Counted from the first letter of the stretch, positions 1 to 10,344 are shown. The stretch is DNA of 64,000 bases from Flagellimonas flava (GCF_900129665.1 NZ_FQWL01000005.1:1-64000), one strand, 5' to 3'. Translations and numbers: made by a program. The notes: a model not told the origin generated them from the letters alone.

Positions 1-21
1 GCTCCTTACTTTTTACTTTAG

Positions 22-93
22 TAGCCCGTAGGGGAATCGAACCCCTGTTACCAGGATGAAAACCTGGCGTCCTAACCCCTAGACGAACGGGCC
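22..93 (-). tRNA. tRNA-Glu (anticodon TTC)
   Basis: Read on the minus strand this is a complete cloverleaf. The acceptor arms are GGCCCGT and ACGGGCT, the anticodon stem CCAGG/CCTGG encloses the loop TTTTCAT with anticodon TTC, and the T arm contains GGTTCGATTCC. The discriminator base is A, and the 3' CCA is not encoded, so it must be added after transcription. It lies just downstream of proS on the same strand but has its own promoter. Confidence 0.95.
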
Positions 94-116
94 ATAAGCT
101 CGCATAATTGCGGATG

Positions 117-146
117 CAAAAATACAACTATTTTTAAGTCTTGCAA
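117..146 (-). promoter_or_regulatory. Promoter of tRNA-Glu
   Basis: On the minus strand TTG (144-146) is followed after 19 bases by TATTTTTG (117-124). This is an exact match to the Bacteroidota sigma-A pattern TTG-N19-TAnnTTTG. It lies about 24 bases upstream of the mature tRNA 5' end, which leaves a short leader for processing. Confidence 0.7.
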
Positions 147-171
147 CAGTAAATTTTATTTTTTGCCCGCT

Positions 172-1647
172 TTAGTAAGCCTTGGCAAACAACACCCTTT
201 GTGCTGATGGATTTCCAGTTACCATGCAGCTCCCTTCTTCCTTTTTGGCATTAAGAGGAATGCACCTTATGGTGGCTTTTGTCTCTTCTTTAATCTTGTC
301 CTCTGTGGCCATAGTGCCGTCCCAATGGGCAGATACAAATCCACCTTTCTCCTCAATCACCTTTTTAAACTCTTCATAGCTATCTACCTCGGTGATACGC
401 TCAGCTCTAAAATCAAGCGCTTTTTGGAATATATTTTTTTGGATTTCCTCCATAAGTCCTGCAACCCTACCCACAACATCCTCAGCTTTGACCGATTCCT
501 TTTCCAGGGTATCCCTCCTGGCCACCTCATAGGTGCCATTTTCCAAATCGCGTTGACCAATGGCCAAACGAACGGGAACCCCTTTCAGTTCATATTCGTT
601 GAACTTGAAGCCAGGCTTGTGAGTATCCCTTTTATCAAATTTCACCGAGATACCTTTGGCCCTTAACTCCTTCACAAGTGGCTCCACTTTTTCCGAAATT
701 GCATCCAATTGCTCCAAACCTTTATAAATAGGTACGATTACTACTTGGATAGGTGCTAGATTTGGAGGGAGTACCAATCCATTGTCATCGCTATGGGTCA
801 TTACCAAAGCTCCCATAAGTCGTGTTGAGACTCCCCAAGAAGTAGCCCAGACATATTCTTGCTTTCCTTCCCTATTGGCAAACTTCACATCAAATGCCTT
901 GGCAAAATTTTGTCCCAAAAAGTGCGACGTTCCAGCCTGAAGTGCTTTCCCATCCTGCATCAAAGCCTCAATACAATAAGTCTCCTCTGCCCCGGCAAAG
1001 CGTTCACTTTCCGTTTTGGTCCCCTTAATCACAGGGACTCCCATATAATTTTCCGCAAAATCGGCATAAACATGCATCATTTGTTCAGCCTCGTCAAGTG
1101 CCTCTTGCCTTGTAGCATGGGCAGTATGACCCTCTTGCCATAAAAACTCCGCAGTGCGAAGAAAAAGTCGAGTACGCATTTCCCAACGCACCACGTTGGC
1201 CCATTGATTCACCAACAAGGGCAGGTCCCTATAAGATTGAATCCATTTTCTATAGGTGTCCCATATAATGGTCTCCGAAGTGGGACGTACTATAAGTTCT
1301 TCCTCCAATTTAGCATCCTCATCCACTACAATTCCGCTTCCATCCTCTGCATTTTTAAGACGATAGTGGGTGACTACAGCACATTCTTTGGCAAAGCCTT
1401 CCACATGGCTCGCCTCCTTGCTCAGATACGATTTTGGAATGAATAGCGGAAAATATGCGTTTTCATGCCCGGTTTCCTTGAACATTTTATCTAGTTGGGA
1501 TTGCATTTTTTCCCAGATGGCAAACCCATAGGGTTTGATTACCATACATCCTCTTACCCCAGAATTCTCAGCTAAATCCGCTTTTACTACAAGTTCATTA
1601 TACCATTTGGAATAATCCTCGCTTCGACTCGTTAAATTTTTACCCAT
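172..1647 (-). CDS. proS: Proline--tRNA ligase, archaeal/eukaryote-type (ProRS)
   Basis: This cytoplasmic class II aminoacyl-tRNA synthetase charges tRNA-Pro with proline. Its 491 residues match the short ProRS form without the bacterial editing insertion, which is the usual form in Bacteroidota. Visible motifs include RPTSE (about 121-125), QWANVVRWE (148-156) and [15 protein letters not shown] (about 163-177). These form the class II motif 2 and the proline pocket. An anticodon-binding domain with [12 protein letters not shown] follows, then the C-terminal domain ending in KAY. The start is the ATG at 1647. A promoter-like AAGTTTTG lies just upstream but departs by one base from TAnnTTTG. 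It is transcribed divergently from the W/G-rich lipoprotein gene. Confidence 0.97.
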   Translation of the reverse strand: MGKNLTSRSEDYSKWYNELVVKADLAENSGVRGCMVIKPYGFAIWEKMQSQLDKMFKETGHENAYFPLFIPKSYLSKEASHVEGFAKECAVVTHYRLKNAEDGSGIVVDEDAKLEEELIVRPTSETIIWDTYRKWIQSYRDLPLLVNQWANVVRWEMRTRLFLRTAEFLWQEGHTAHATRQEALDEAEQMMHVYADFAENYMGVPVIKGTKTESERFAGAEETYCIEALMQDGKALQAGTSHFLGQNFAKAFDVKFANREGKQEYVWATSWGVSTRLMGALVMTHSDDNGLVLPPNLAPIQVVIVPIYKGLEQLDAISEKVEPLVKELRAKGISVKFDKRDTHKPGFKFNEYELKGVPVRLAIGQRDLENGTYEVARRDTLEKESVKAEDVVGRVAGLMEEIQKNIFQKALDFRAERITEVDSYEEFKKVIEEKGGFVSAHWDGTMATEDKIKEETKATIRCIPLNAKKEEGSCMVTGNPSAQRVLFAKAY

Positions 1648-1742
1648 CTACAGTAGTTTGGCACAAAACTTGTGACTTTATCTTGAAAAATAGTTCGGTA
1701 AAACTAACTATTTTTAGTATGTTCAACAATAAAAATTGTACG

Positions 1743-3074
1743 ATGAAAAAGTCTTTACCCCGCCCTAAAATCCAAATGCTTGCCGCATCGCTATTGACCA
1801 CCCTATTACTGGTCTCTTGTGGTACGTATCAGCAGTCTTCGTATTATGATGATGACGGGATCTACTCCAACAACAATCGCGTTGTACGTGTGGAGAAGCA
1901 ATCTCCCGAAGGTGTTAGAAACCAAAACTTGGAAAACGACATCTATAGAGAATACTTCGATCAACAATCCAAGGAATATGATGAAATCCTGGATGGTGAG
2001 ATTTTTACGGATGTGGATAGCTACAGCAGCGATGTACAGAATGATAGTATTCCTTTAGGGGCGCAAACAGACTATTTCGCAAATAACAATACTTATAGAG
2101 GAAATCCTGGTTGGGGTGACAATCCCACCAATCTCTCCATTAACGTTTACGACAACAGTTGGGCCTGGGGTGGCTGGGGCTGGAACGATCCATGGCTATG
2201 GAACGGCTGGGGCTGGGGCGGATACGGTTGGGGCTGGGGTTGGAACAACCCGTGGAGATGGAACCGCTGGGGCTGGGGTGGCTTCGGATGGGGAGGTTAT
2301 GGATGGGGCAACCCATACTGGGGTTACGCCGGTGTGGGATTTGGCTGGGGTGGATTCTATGGTAACCGTTGGGGCAGACCCTTCTACGGTAGAGGATATT
2401 ATGGCCGAGGATATGCCTTTAATAGAAGCAGAAGAGGGTACAACAATAGCTTTATTCCTGGAACGACTTTAAGAGGAAGGTCAAATCTGTCTTCGAGACG
2501 AAGCGGCTATGCCTCAAGATATAGATACAATTCTGGACGCTCAAATGTTTCCCGAAATGGTTATGCGGGCAGAAGCTCCAGAACCTACAGAAGCGGAACA
2601 ACGGCAAGAAGGTCCAATGGCGATGCCGTAGCTCGCAATAGAGGTTATAGAACCAGCAGAAGTACCCGAACTTCTCCTAACTATAACAGAAGTTCAAGAA
2701 CCTATCGTTCTTATGGCACTTCGCCTTCAAACAGGTCTAGGGGAACCTACCGTAGTGGAACCGTAAATAGGGGCTCTACGGGATACAGAACACAGGGAAG
2801 AAGCTCAAGAAGCTATCAATCTTCCGGAAGGACTGCTCCAAGAACAAGTAATTATAGTAGATCTTCCAGTAGTCGAAGGAGTTCAGGAACATACAGAAGT
2901 AGTTCCCCAAGCAGGAGTTACCGAAGTTCCGGTAGCAGATCCAGCAGTTCGCGGAGCTACCGAAGTGCACCGAGCAGAAGTTCGCGAAGCAGCGGAAGCT
3001 ACAGAAGCTCAGGTGGCGGGAGGTCTTCTGGAGCATCTAGGTCATCCGGAACCAGAAGCAGGGGAAGACACTAA
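1743..3074 (+). CDS. W/G-rich and R/S-rich lipoprotein of unknown function
   Basis: I chose the ATG at 1743 (443 residues) because it places a lipoprotein signal at the N-terminus. MKKSLPRPK is followed by a hydrophobic stretch and the lipobox LLVSC, with Cys26 as the lipidation site. An in-frame TTG at 1683 would bury this signal. Residues 30-140 are acidic and mixed. Residues about 141-223 are almost entirely Trp, Gly, Asn, Tyr and Arg (WGWGG-type units). From about 229 to the end the protein is Ser/Arg/Gly/Thr/Tyr-rich, with repeated SSRSYRS-like units. No enzyme domain is visible. It is probably an envelope lipoprotein with an intrinsically disordered surface tail. It lies 38 bases upstream of the OmpP1 gene on the same strand, so the two may be co-transcribed. 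Confidence 0.8.
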   Translation: MKKSLPRPKIQMLAASLLTTLLLVSCGTYQQSSYYDDDGIYSNNNRVVRVEKQSPEGVRNQNLENDIYREYFDQQSKEYDEILDGEIFTDVDSYSSDVQNDSIPLGAQTDYFANNNTYRGNPGWGDNPTNLSINVYDNSWAWGGWGWNDPWLWNGWGWGGYGWGWGWNNPWRWNRWGWGGFGWGGYGWGNPYWGYAGVGFGWGGFYGNRWGRPFYGRGYYGRGYAFNRSRRGYNNSFIPGTTLRGRSNLSSRRSGYASRYRYNSGRSNVSRNGYAGRSSRTYRSGTTARRSNGDAVARNRGYRTSRSTRTSPNYNRSSRTYRSYGTSPSNRSRGTYRSGTVNRGSTGYRTQGRSSRSYQSSGRTAPRTSNYSRSSSSRRSSGTYRSSSPSRSYRSSGSRSSSSRSYRSAPSRSSRSSGSYRSSGGGRSSGASRSSGTRSRGRH

Positions 3075-3112
3075 ATTCCAAATCAATTTATTGTAAAAAC
3101 TAAATCAAAGAA

Positions 3113-4612
3113 ATGAAAAGAGTCATAGCTTTCATCATGATATTGTCATGCACATATGCGACGTCGCAAAACATAAATGATGTGGTCCGTTACAGCACTG
3201 AAAACACCTTGGGAACTGCAAGATTTCAAGCGATGGGAGGTGCATTTGGTGCCTTGGGAGGGGATTTTTCTTCCCTGAACGTCAACCCAGCCGGTTCTGC
3301 TGTATTCAATCACAGCCAGTTTACCATTTCAGGTTCGAATTACAATCGGGACAACGAAGTTTTGTTTGGAAACAGTGTTCGGAATTCTAATCTGAATTCT
3401 GTTGAGCTCAACCAAGTGGGCGGGGTATTCGTATTTGAATCCTCGGACAGTCCTTGGAAAAAGATTGCCCTGGCCTTCAACTACGATATGGTACAGAATT
3501 TTGATAACGAGTTTGTAGCAGTGGGCAATACAACCCAGGGTATCGATAATTATTTTCTCAATTTTGCCCAAGGGCAAGCCCTAGGCCCACTGAGAGTTCA
3601 AGATGGTGAGTTTATAGAGGACGCCTATCTGGATATTGGCTCGAGCCTCGGTTTTGGTGCACAACAGGCTTTTCTTGGCTTCCAGGCCGGAATTATTGAA
3701 CCCGATGTGGACGATGATGCCAATACCGCCTATTTTTCAAATGCTGCATATAGTAGTGTCAACCAAGAGTATTTGCAACGCACAACTGGCTATAATAGCA
3801 AGTTCACCTTGAACTTTGCAGGTCAGTATCAGGAAAACTTGTATTTGGGCGCCTCGCTGAACTTTCACAATATTCTATATGACCGTTTGACCCTTCTGGA
3901 CGAATCAGGCTACGATACCGATTCACCTGTTCAGTTTACCACCTTTGACAATTTGTTGCGCACCGAAGGATACGGTTTTTCGTTTAGTGTGGGAGGCATT
4001 GCCAAATTAAACGAGAACATTAGGGTGGGTGGAAGCTACCAATCCCCTACTTGGTATGAACTAACCGATGACATCTCACAACGGATCAATTCGTCCTTGG
4101 CAGTGTCCGATATCAATTTCATCGATTTTGGCATTATCAACTTTTTTGAAGAGTACCGTATCAAGACCCCTTCAAAACTTACGGGAAGTGTTGCTGTTGT
4201 ATTTGGCAAGGATGGTCTTTTGAGCTTCGATTATGGCTATCAGGATATGTCCCAAGCTGAGCTTAGGCCAACTTCAGACCCAAATTTCTCCGAAGAAAAT
4301 GATGTAATCGCCAACACGCTGGGGGTAGTTAACTCCTACAGGGTTGGTGGTGAATACCGAATAGATCAAGTAAGCCTTCGTGCCGGATACCGTTTTGAGC
4401 AAAGTCCCTATGAAAATGGGAATACCATTGGGGATCTAACAGCATATTCCGGTGGGATTGGCTATAATTTTGGTGGGAGTCGTTTAGACCTTGGAGTAAG
4501 TAGAACAGACCAAGATGTAAGCGAGGCGCTATTTGATGCAGGCCTGAACAGCACGGCCATGATCAACAGAATCAATACCAATGTTACCCTTGGGTATACC
4601 CTAAAATTCTAA
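3113..4612 (+). CDS. OmpP1/FadL-family outer-membrane transport protein
   Basis: This is a 499-residue outer-membrane beta-barrel with an N-terminal signal peptide (MKRVIAFIMILSCTYATSQ). The mature start, NINDVVRYSTENTLGTARFQAMGGAFGALGGDFSSLNVNPAG, is typical of the FadL/OmpP1 family: it carries the conserved R-F-x-A-M-GGA-G and NPAG motifs. FadL proteins pass hydrophobic compounds such as fatty acids through the outer membrane, but the substrate here is unknown. The C-terminus ends in the aromatic strand LGYTLKF, as expected for barrel insertion. It is followed directly by a strong intrinsic terminator, so it is the last gene of its transcript. Confidence 0.9.
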   Translation: MKRVIAFIMILSCTYATSQNINDVVRYSTENTLGTARFQAMGGAFGALGGDFSSLNVNPAGSAVFNHSQFTISGSNYNRDNEVLFGNSVRNSNLNSVELNQVGGVFVFESSDSPWKKIALAFNYDMVQNFDNEFVAVGNTTQGIDNYFLNFAQGQALGPLRVQDGEFIEDAYLDIGSSLGFGAQQAFLGFQAGIIEPDVDDDANTAYFSNAAYSSVNQEYLQRTTGYNSKFTLNFAGQYQENLYLGASLNFHNILYDRLTLLDESGYDTDSPVQFTTFDNLLRTEGYGFSFSVGGIAKLNENIRVGGSYQSPTWYELTDDISQRINSSLAVSDINFIDFGIINFFEEYRIKTPSKLTGSVAVVFGKDGLLSFDYGYQDMSQAELRPTSDPNFSEENDVIANTLGVVNSYRVGGEYRIDQVSLRAGYRFEQSPYENGNTIGDLTAYSGGIGYNFGGSRLDLGVSRTDQDVSEALFDAGLNSTAMINRINTNVTLGYTLKF

Positions 4613-4633
4613 GTTGAAAATAAACAATCAAAG

Positions 4634-4658
4634 GCCGGAAACTATTCCGGCTTTTTTT
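4634..4658 (+). terminator. Intrinsic terminator after the OmpP1 gene
   Basis: The arms GCCGGAA (4634-4640) and TTCCGGC (4645-4651) form a stem with a 4-base loop, followed by seven T. It lies 21 bases after the OmpP1 stop codon. Confidence 0.9.
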
Positions 4659-4659
4659 G

Positions 4660-6111
4660 TTAACGTACCAGTGAAAAGTGACGCCTTATGGAACGTGCCA
4701 CTACTACCCCGGCATTATCTCGATCATAGTCAAGTCGAAACCAATAATCCGAAGAAGGCATATCCCGTCCGTTGAAAGTGCCATCCCAACCCAGAGTGTT
4801 TGTTGGGAATTCTTTGATAAGCTTTCCATAACGGTCGAAAATATAAATTCTTGGATTGGATAGTTCCTCTACACCGTATACGTTCCAAAAGTCATGTCTA
4901 TTGTCGGCATTTGGAGTAAAAAACTTGGGATAACCCACCACCAGAAATTCTATTGGCTCAGAGGTTCCACAACCATTTACATCGTTGACCACCACTGAAT
5001 TGATCCCTGGAGGCACATCCATGAATACAGGGTCTGTCTGAAACTCCTCTCCGTTTAGCGAATATTCATAATTGCCATTTCCGATAGGAACAAACTCCAC
5101 GTTATAAGGGTCTGTTTGATCACTATTTACGAAATCATCCACGACTACAATATCAATGTCTGCAGGTGTTGGAGTTGCGTAAAAGGTGATGAGAATATCG
5201 TCTTGAATTATGGTCGCAAAGGTGGTTTCAATGGTCACTCTATAGCGTCCTGAATTGGGACTTGTGACAGTCCATTCTGTTTGTCCGGCCCCAGTGGCCA
5301 AAGTGGTTTCATAGGTCCCATCATCATCTGCATCCAATTCCCAAGTAATATTGGCAATATTGGGCCCGGCCGGTGAATTCAATGCACTCAACACAATATC
5401 GGGATCCCCTTCACAGGCAATAATGTCCAATCCTAAAAACTCATCACGTAAGGTACAATCCAAGGCGGTGTTTTGATCATCGTCCACAGAAGAGCCCGTG
5501 AACGTTAAGGTAAAGGGTTCCGGATCGCCGTCAAAATTGGTGTTGTAATTGTTGATGAACAAATAATAGATTTCCCCCGCGATGACATCAATGTATTCAT
5601 CATAGGTATTCTGGCTTCCCACAACAAAGGGCGCCCCCACCCTTCCATCAACGGGATTCACCCCAATACCGGTGAAATTTGTATCATTTACCTCATAGTT
5701 GCAACGTATGGGCTGTGCAGAACCATTTCCGACAAGAGTGCAGAAATTTTGACCTGATGTTTGGTCAAAAGGGCCATAAAGTGCAAAATCCAGTTCGGAA
5801 GTAACCAATCCACCCGGGGTTACGGGTTGGGCTTCGATATCAAAACCTATCTGTCCGTCTGTTCCAGCCCTAAAAACATACCAAGACGTGTTGTTCTCTA
5901 TATTGGCAGAGGCCACACTGCCTTTTTCCAAACATCCGGATTGGGTTATGACTTCGGGATCAAAATCATCTATATCCCCACTTCCATCGGTGGCGGAAGT
6001 AATGGGCATATCGGCACAAACAGGAATGGCCGTTCTACAATCTGGGGAGTTTTGTGAATTCGCTAAATGGAACGAAAGAACACAACAGATAGCGCATAAT
6101 AGAGCTCTCAT
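4660..6111 (-). CDS. Secreted surface protein with T9SS type B sorting domain
   Basis: This 483-residue protein has a signal peptide (MRALLCAICCVLSFHLANSQ) and an N-terminal domain beginning DCRTAIPVCADMPI. That domain contains SGCLEKGS and NNTSWYVFRAGTDGQIGFDI. The middle holds Ig/PKD-like beta-rich segments. The C-terminal ~85 residues (FFTPNADNRHDFWNV, then IYIFDRYGKLIKEF, GWDGTFNG, SSDYWFRLDY, and the end RRHFSLVR) are the gliding-motility-associated type B signal used by the type IX secretion system. The protein is therefore predicted to be exported across the outer membrane and attached or released. It is a tandem paralogue of the gene at 6227-8032. Confidence 0.9.
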   Translation of the reverse strand: MRALLCAICCVLSFHLANSQNSPDCRTAIPVCADMPITSATDGSGDIDDFDPEVITQSGCLEKGSVASANIENNTSWYVFRAGTDGQIGFDIEAQPVTPGGLVTSELDFALYGPFDQTSGQNFCTLVGNGSAQPIRCNYEVNDTNFTGIGVNPVDGRVGAPFVVGSQNTYDEYIDVIAGEIYYLFINNYNTNFDGDPEPFTLTFTGSSVDDDQNTALDCTLRDEFLGLDIIACEGDPDIVLSALNSPAGPNIANITWELDADDDGTYETTLATGAGQTEWTVTSPNSGRYRVTIETTFATIIQDDILITFYATPTPADIDIVVVDDFVNSDQTDPYNVEFVPIGNGNYEYSLNGEEFQTDPVFMDVPPGINSVVVNDVNGCGTSEPIEFLVVGYPKFFTPNADNRHDFWNVYGVEELSNPRIYIFDRYGKLIKEFPTNTLGWDGTFNGRDMPSSDYWFRLDYDRDNAGVVVARSIRRHFSLVR

Positions 6112-6226
6112 AGAATTTTGGGGCTAAACGGGTTATTCTATAATACCCTCTATAACTCCCAAAACTGACGATTTAGTATGTTTCAACCCAAAAATTATAC
6201 ACTTAATCGATAAAATGCATTCTTGA

Positions 6227-8032
6227 CTATCTCCTAAGCGAAAAATGGCTTTGTAAATACTTGGCATAGATTCGGTTTCCAGTATCATCCAAATAGGACA
6301 ACTTAAACCAATAATCCGTTGAAGGAAGCGGCATTCCATTAAAACTACCATCCCAACCAGGGCTAAATTCTGTCATTTGCCAGAGCAACTTTCCATAGCG
6401 ATCGTAAATGGTAACAATAGGAGAGTCCAGTACCGAAAGACCATCTACATGCCAGGTTTCATTGAGGACATCACCATTAGGTGAAAATATGGGCGAAAAT
6501 CCTACTACCACAAAGTTTTCTACCACTTCCCCGCAGCCATAAATATCTCTGGCCGTGACGGTATGCGAGCCGGGCAATACTTCATTAAAAACAGGGGAAG
6601 TTTGATAAGGTCCGTCATCGATACGATATTCGAACTCCCCATCGACCTCGTTGTCAATCGTCACTCTATTGGTTGGGCTCAAATTTTCAAACTCAACATC
6701 TACAGAGATTACTGGGGTGCTAGAAACAGCTACACTGACCGTTCTGTCCATAATACAATTGACACCGTTTGACGAATTGGTAACTGTTAAAGTATAGGTC
6801 CCTGCCTCAGTAACACTAATGCTTGGACTCGTTTCACCAGTACTCCAGACATAGGTATAGCTTGGGTTCGGCATGGTTTCTCCAATCTCATATCCTGTAG
6901 TATCCTCACAAATGGTAAAACTATCCGGAAAGCTTAGCTCCGGAGTTGCTACGGCATCAAGTATAAAACTTTCGGAGGTATCAAAACAATCTGGGCTGAT
7001 TAACGAAGTTGTTCGCACATAAACGGTTTCTTGTCCGACTGTTTTTGCATATTGTTTATCCATTGGATGGGTTCCCAAATTGGCATCGGACAGAGAAGTG
7101 TGATAACTTACCCTTACCTCATTGGGGTCCTGTGCCCCCATTGCCTCAGCATCTTTTAGTGATAGGTCAAAAACCATTCCCGTAGTATGACAAAACACCT
7201 CATCACCTATTGGTGAAGTCGTTGGAATTGGACTGAAAACGGCCAGTACATCACTTACCACTGAACCTGAAGATGTTGCCACCACCACTCGATAGGTTGC
7301 ACTTCCAGAAACACTTAGAATTGGACCAACGGCGCCTCCGATTAAGGTGAAGCCGCTTCCGGTATCCGTATACCATTCATAGGAAATGGCCCCCGCCGTT
7401 GTGGCATCCAACGCCACAACATCCCCATCACAGGCCGCTATTGGTGATCCCAATAGATTGTTTACAATGCTACAATCCAACGCATCTGTAGGATTGGTGC
7501 TCCAGATATCTCCTGTGAACTGAATGGAAAATCCGGAATTTACATTGCTAAAATTATTGATAAAGAGATAGTAATCCTCCCCTGGATTGACTTGAAGCCA
7601 GTCTTCATAATGCACAGAATCAGTATCCCCGGTCGGGTCTTCTCCAACCCCTATAAAGCTCTTACCATCACTATTGTCGAAAAAATTACATCGGATAGGG
7701 TCTCCCAAAACCGAACAATTGCTGGTCTGGTACAACGCATAATCCCAATCTTCGGAGCTGTCATGTCCTATATTAAACCCCAGTTGACCGGCAGCTGAAG
7801 TTCTAAAATGGTACCATGCCGAATTGGATTCTATACTTCCAGATGTAGTCCGCTCCAAACAACCGCTGGAACTTGCCCCGTTGAAGTCATCCGAACCATA
7901 TCCATTGGTCCCTCCATTGATGGGGGTGTTGCTACAAATGGGCACTGCGCTGCCACAGTCTGGAATGACCTGCGCAGAGGTAATTTGACCGAAAAAAACA
8001 ATCGCTAATAGCTTAATAGCCGTTTTCCACAT
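6227..8032 (-). CDS. Secreted surface protein with T9SS type B sorting domain (longer paralogue)
   Basis: This 601-residue protein has the same plan as its neighbour at 4660-6111. It has a signal peptide, then an N-terminal domain starting DCGSAVPICSNTPI with SGCLERTTSGS and SAWYHFRTSAAGQLGFNI. Several Ig-like modules follow, including a repeat with YVWSTGETSPSISVTEAGTY. The C-terminus is a type B T9SS signal (FSPIFSPNGDVLNETWHV, IVTIYDRYGKLLW, GWDGSFNG, STDYWFKLSY, ending SHFSLRR). The extra length compared with the neighbour lies in the central modules. The two genes probably arose by tandem duplication and then diverged. The substrate or adhesion target cannot be told from the sequence. 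Confidence 0.9.
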   Translation of the reverse strand: MWKTAIKLLAIVFFGQITSAQVIPDCGSAVPICSNTPINGGTNGYGSDDFNGASSSGCLERTTSGSIESNSAWYHFRTSAAGQLGFNIGHDSSEDWDYALYQTSNCSVLGDPIRCNFFDNSDGKSFIGVGEDPTGDTDSVHYEDWLQVNPGEDYYLFINNFSNVNSGFSIQFTGDIWSTNPTDALDCSIVNNLLGSPIAACDGDVVALDATTAGAISYEWYTDTGSGFTLIGGAVGPILSVSGSATYRVVVATSSGSVVSDVLAVFSPIPTTSPIGDEVFCHTTGMVFDLSLKDAEAMGAQDPNEVRVSYHTSLSDANLGTHPMDKQYAKTVGQETVYVRTTSLISPDCFDTSESFILDAVATPELSFPDSFTICEDTTGYEIGETMPNPSYTYVWSTGETSPSISVTEAGTYTLTVTNSSNGVNCIMDRTVSVAVSSTPVISVDVEFENLSPTNRVTIDNEVDGEFEYRIDDGPYQTSPVFNEVLPGSHTVTARDIYGCGEVVENFVVVGFSPIFSPNGDVLNETWHVDGLSVLDSPIVTIYDRYGKLLWQMTEFSPGWDGSFNGMPLPSTDYWFKLSYLDDTGNRIYAKYLQSHFSLRR

Positions 8033-8139
8033 AAATAGCCATAGATTTTGGGCACCATAAAAATAAAATGCTCATTGCCTTAACAATAATTTATGTTGTC
8101 AAACCCCTGCTACCAGATGTTAAATAGGGCATTAATGTA

Positions 8140-8147
8140 TATCTTTG
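8140..8147 (+). promoter_or_regulatory. -7 element of the folE promoter
   Basis: TATCTTTG matches TAnnTTTG exactly and lies 20 bases before the ATG at 8168. It falls downstream of the in-frame codon at 8093, which argues against that longer start. Confidence 0.55.
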
Positions 8148-8167
8148 CTGTCTTGAAGAAAAAGCAA

Positions 8168-8848
8168 ATGAAACTAGAGCAGGCACTGGAAGAACAGTAT
8201 GAAGAAAGAGGGAATGACCATGTGGGTTCTTCAACCGAAACACCAATAAGGGAAGATGCCTTTGTATTGAGTGACGATGAAAAGATTGAGAGAATCCAAA
8301 AAAGTGTCCATGAAATTATGTTGACACTAGGTCTGGATTTGGATGATGACAGCTTGAAAGGGACTCCAAAACGGGTGGCAAAAATGTATGTCAATGAGAT
8401 TTTTGGAGGATTGCACCCAGATAGAAAACCTAAGTCATCCACCTTCAAAAACAAGTACAAGTATGGTGAAATGCTTGTGGAAAAGAACATTGTGGTCTAT
8501 TCTACTTGTGAACATCATTTATTGCCCATCATCGGCAGGGCCCATATAGCCTACATTTCCAACGGAACTGTCGTTGGCCTTTCCAAGATGAACCGTATCG
8601 TGGACTATTTTGCCAAACGTCCTCAAGTACAGGAGCGCATGAATATTCAAATTGTGAAAGAGCTTCAAAAAGTCTTGGGAACAGATGATGTGGCCTGTGT
8701 TATCGATGCCAAGCACCTTTGCGTGAATTCCAGGGGAATCCGCGACATCGAAAGCAGCACCGTTACCGCTGAATACGGTGGAAAATTTAAGGACGAGGCG
8801 GTAAGAAGGGAATTTTTGGACTACATCAACCTCGATACCGACTTTTAA
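8168..8848 (+). CDS. folE: GTP cyclohydrolase I
   Basis: The enzyme converts GTP to 7,8-dihydroneopterin triphosphate, the first step of tetrahydrofolate and pterin synthesis, in the cytoplasm. I start it at the ATG at 8168 (226 residues), because a TAnnTTTG promoter element lies at 8140 and the residues encoded further upstream are not family-like. The zinc site is visible: Cys114 and His117 in STCEHHLLP, and Cys185 in [31 protein letters not shown] is the conserved core. Length and motifs fit the type I family. cysS follows 14 bases later on the same strand. Confidence 0.95.
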   Translation: MKLEQALEEQYEERGNDHVGSSTETPIREDAFVLSDDEKIERIQKSVHEIMLTLGLDLDDDSLKGTPKRVAKMYVNEIFGGLHPDRKPKSSTFKNKYKYGEMLVEKNIVVYSTCEHHLLPIIGRAHIAYISNGTVVGLSKMNRIVDYFAKRPQVQERMNIQIVKELQKVLGTDDVACVIDAKHLCVNSRGIRDIESSTVTAEYGGKFKDEAVRREFLDYINLDTDF

Positions 8849-8862
8849 CGCTTATTTCATCA

Positions 8863-10344
8863 ATGCAACTGTATAAAGACCAGCACTTAAGAGTTCACAA
8901 TTCACTTACAGGAAAAAAAGAAGTTTTTGAACCCATCAACGAAGGACATATAGGCATGTATGTCTGTGGGCCTACGGTCTACAGTAATGTGCACCTGGGC
9001 AATTGCCGTACTTTTATGTCTTTTGATATGATCTTCCGGTACTTCAAGCATTTGGGCTATAAAGTGCGCTATGTCCGTAATATCACCGATGCCGGTCACT
9101 TGGAAAACGATGCAGATGAAGGTGAGGATAAAATCGCCAAGAAAGCCAAATTGGAGCAGATAGAACCTATGGAGGTGGTTCAGCGCTATACGGTCGACTT
9201 TCATAATACCTTGCAGAAATTCAACTTTTTACCTCCAAGTATTGAGCCCACGGCCACAGGACATATCATTGAACAAATAGAAATCATTAAGGAAATCATT
9301 GAGAAAGGTTATGCCTATGAAATCAATGGTTCCGTCTATTTTGATGTGATAAAGTTCAATGAGAGCAATGAATATGGCAAGTTAAGCGGGCGTAAGTTGG
9401 AAGACATGATTGCCAACACCCGTGAACTTACTGCCCAAAGCGAAAAGAAAAACCCTCAGGATTTTGCGCTCTGGAAGAAGGCAGAGCCCCAGCACATTAT
9501 GCGTTGGCCTTCCCCATGGGGTGATGGATTCCCTGGCTGGCATTTGGAGTGCACGGCCATGAGCACCAAATATTTGGGTGAAACCTTCGATATTCACGGG
9601 GGAGGAATGGATTTGAAATTTCCCCACCATGAATGCGAAATTGCCCAAGCCGAAGCGAGCAACGGAAAATCCCCGGTAAAATATTGGTTGCATGCCAATA
9701 TGCTTACCCTTAATGGCAAAAAAATGTCGAAGTCCACTGGGAATAACATCTATCCATTTGAAATTTTCAGTGGAGAAAATGATATCCTTAGCAAAGCGTA
9801 TTCGCCCTCAGTAGTTCGATTTTTTATGATGCAGGCCCATTACACCAGCATCTTGGATTTAAGTGATGATGCCCTTTTAGCCTCTGAAAAGGGATACAAC
9901 CGACTCATGGATGGTCTGGAGAATCTGGAAAAGTTGAAAACGACCAATACCTCCAATTTTGATGTCAAGGCATGGAAGCAAAAGTGCTATGATGCCATGA
10001 ACGATGATTTCAACACTCCTATTCTTATTTCTCATTTGTTTGATGCCGTGAAACGCATAAACCTAATCAAGGAAGGGAAAGAAACCATTACTGAGGAGGA
10101 TAAAGCACTGCTTCAACAAACTATGAACAGTTTTGTTTTTGATATTCTTGGATTGGAAAATCAAAAATCCGTTGGGGAAGACACCAATGCCCTAGGAGGG
10201 GTAGTGGAACTTTTGATAAAATTGCGAAACGAAGCCAGAGCCAATAAGGATTTTGCAACGTCGGATAAGATTCGTGACGAACTTAACGCCCTTGGCATTC
10301 AGCTCAAGGATGGTAAAGAGGGAACCACCTTTAGTATAAATTAA
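8863..10344 (+). CDS. cysS: Cysteine--tRNA ligase
   Basis: This class I synthetase of 493 residues charges tRNA-Cys. The zinc Cys35 sits in [15 protein letters not shown], which also carries the HIGH-type motif HLGN. Further zinc ligands are in WHLECTAMS and HHECEIAQ. The KMSKS loop (KKMSKSTGN) is at about residue 287. The C-terminal part contains [20 protein letters not shown], the usual DALR-like end. Nothing unusual is seen. It is likely co-transcribed with folE upstream and yidD downstream. Confidence 0.97.
   Translation: MQLYKDQHLRVHNSLTGKKEVFEPINEGHIGMYVCGPTVYSNVHLGNCRTFMSFDMIFRYFKHLGYKVRYVRNITDAGHLENDADEGEDKIAKKAKLEQIEPMEVVQRYTVDFHNTLQKFNFLPPSIEPTATGHIIEQIEIIKEIIEKGYAYEINGSVYFDVIKFNESNEYGKLSGRKLEDMIANTRELTAQSEKKNPQDFALWKKAEPQHIMRWPSPWGDGFPGWHLECTAMSTKYLGETFDIHGGGMDLKFPHHECEIAQAEASNGKSPVKYWLHANMLTLNGKKMSKSTGNNIYPFEIFSGENDILSKAYSPSVVRFFMMQAHYTSILDLSDDALLASEKGYNRLMDGLENLEKLKTTNTSNFDVKAWKQKCYDAMNDDFNTPILISHLFDAVKRINLIKEGKETITEEDKALLQQTMNSFVFDILGLENQKSVGEDTNALGGVVELLIKLRNEARANKDFATSDKIRDELNALGIQLKDGKEGTTFSIN

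Noticed and set aside
2500-3070. Apparent short tandem DNA repeats, as in a CRISPR or satellite
   Set aside because: They encode the Ser/Arg-rich tail of the lipoprotein in a single frame; spacing is irregular and there are no spacers.
8093-8167. Longer N-terminus of GTP cyclohydrolase I
   Set aside because: It lies upstream of the -7 promoter element at 8140 and adds residues unlike the family.
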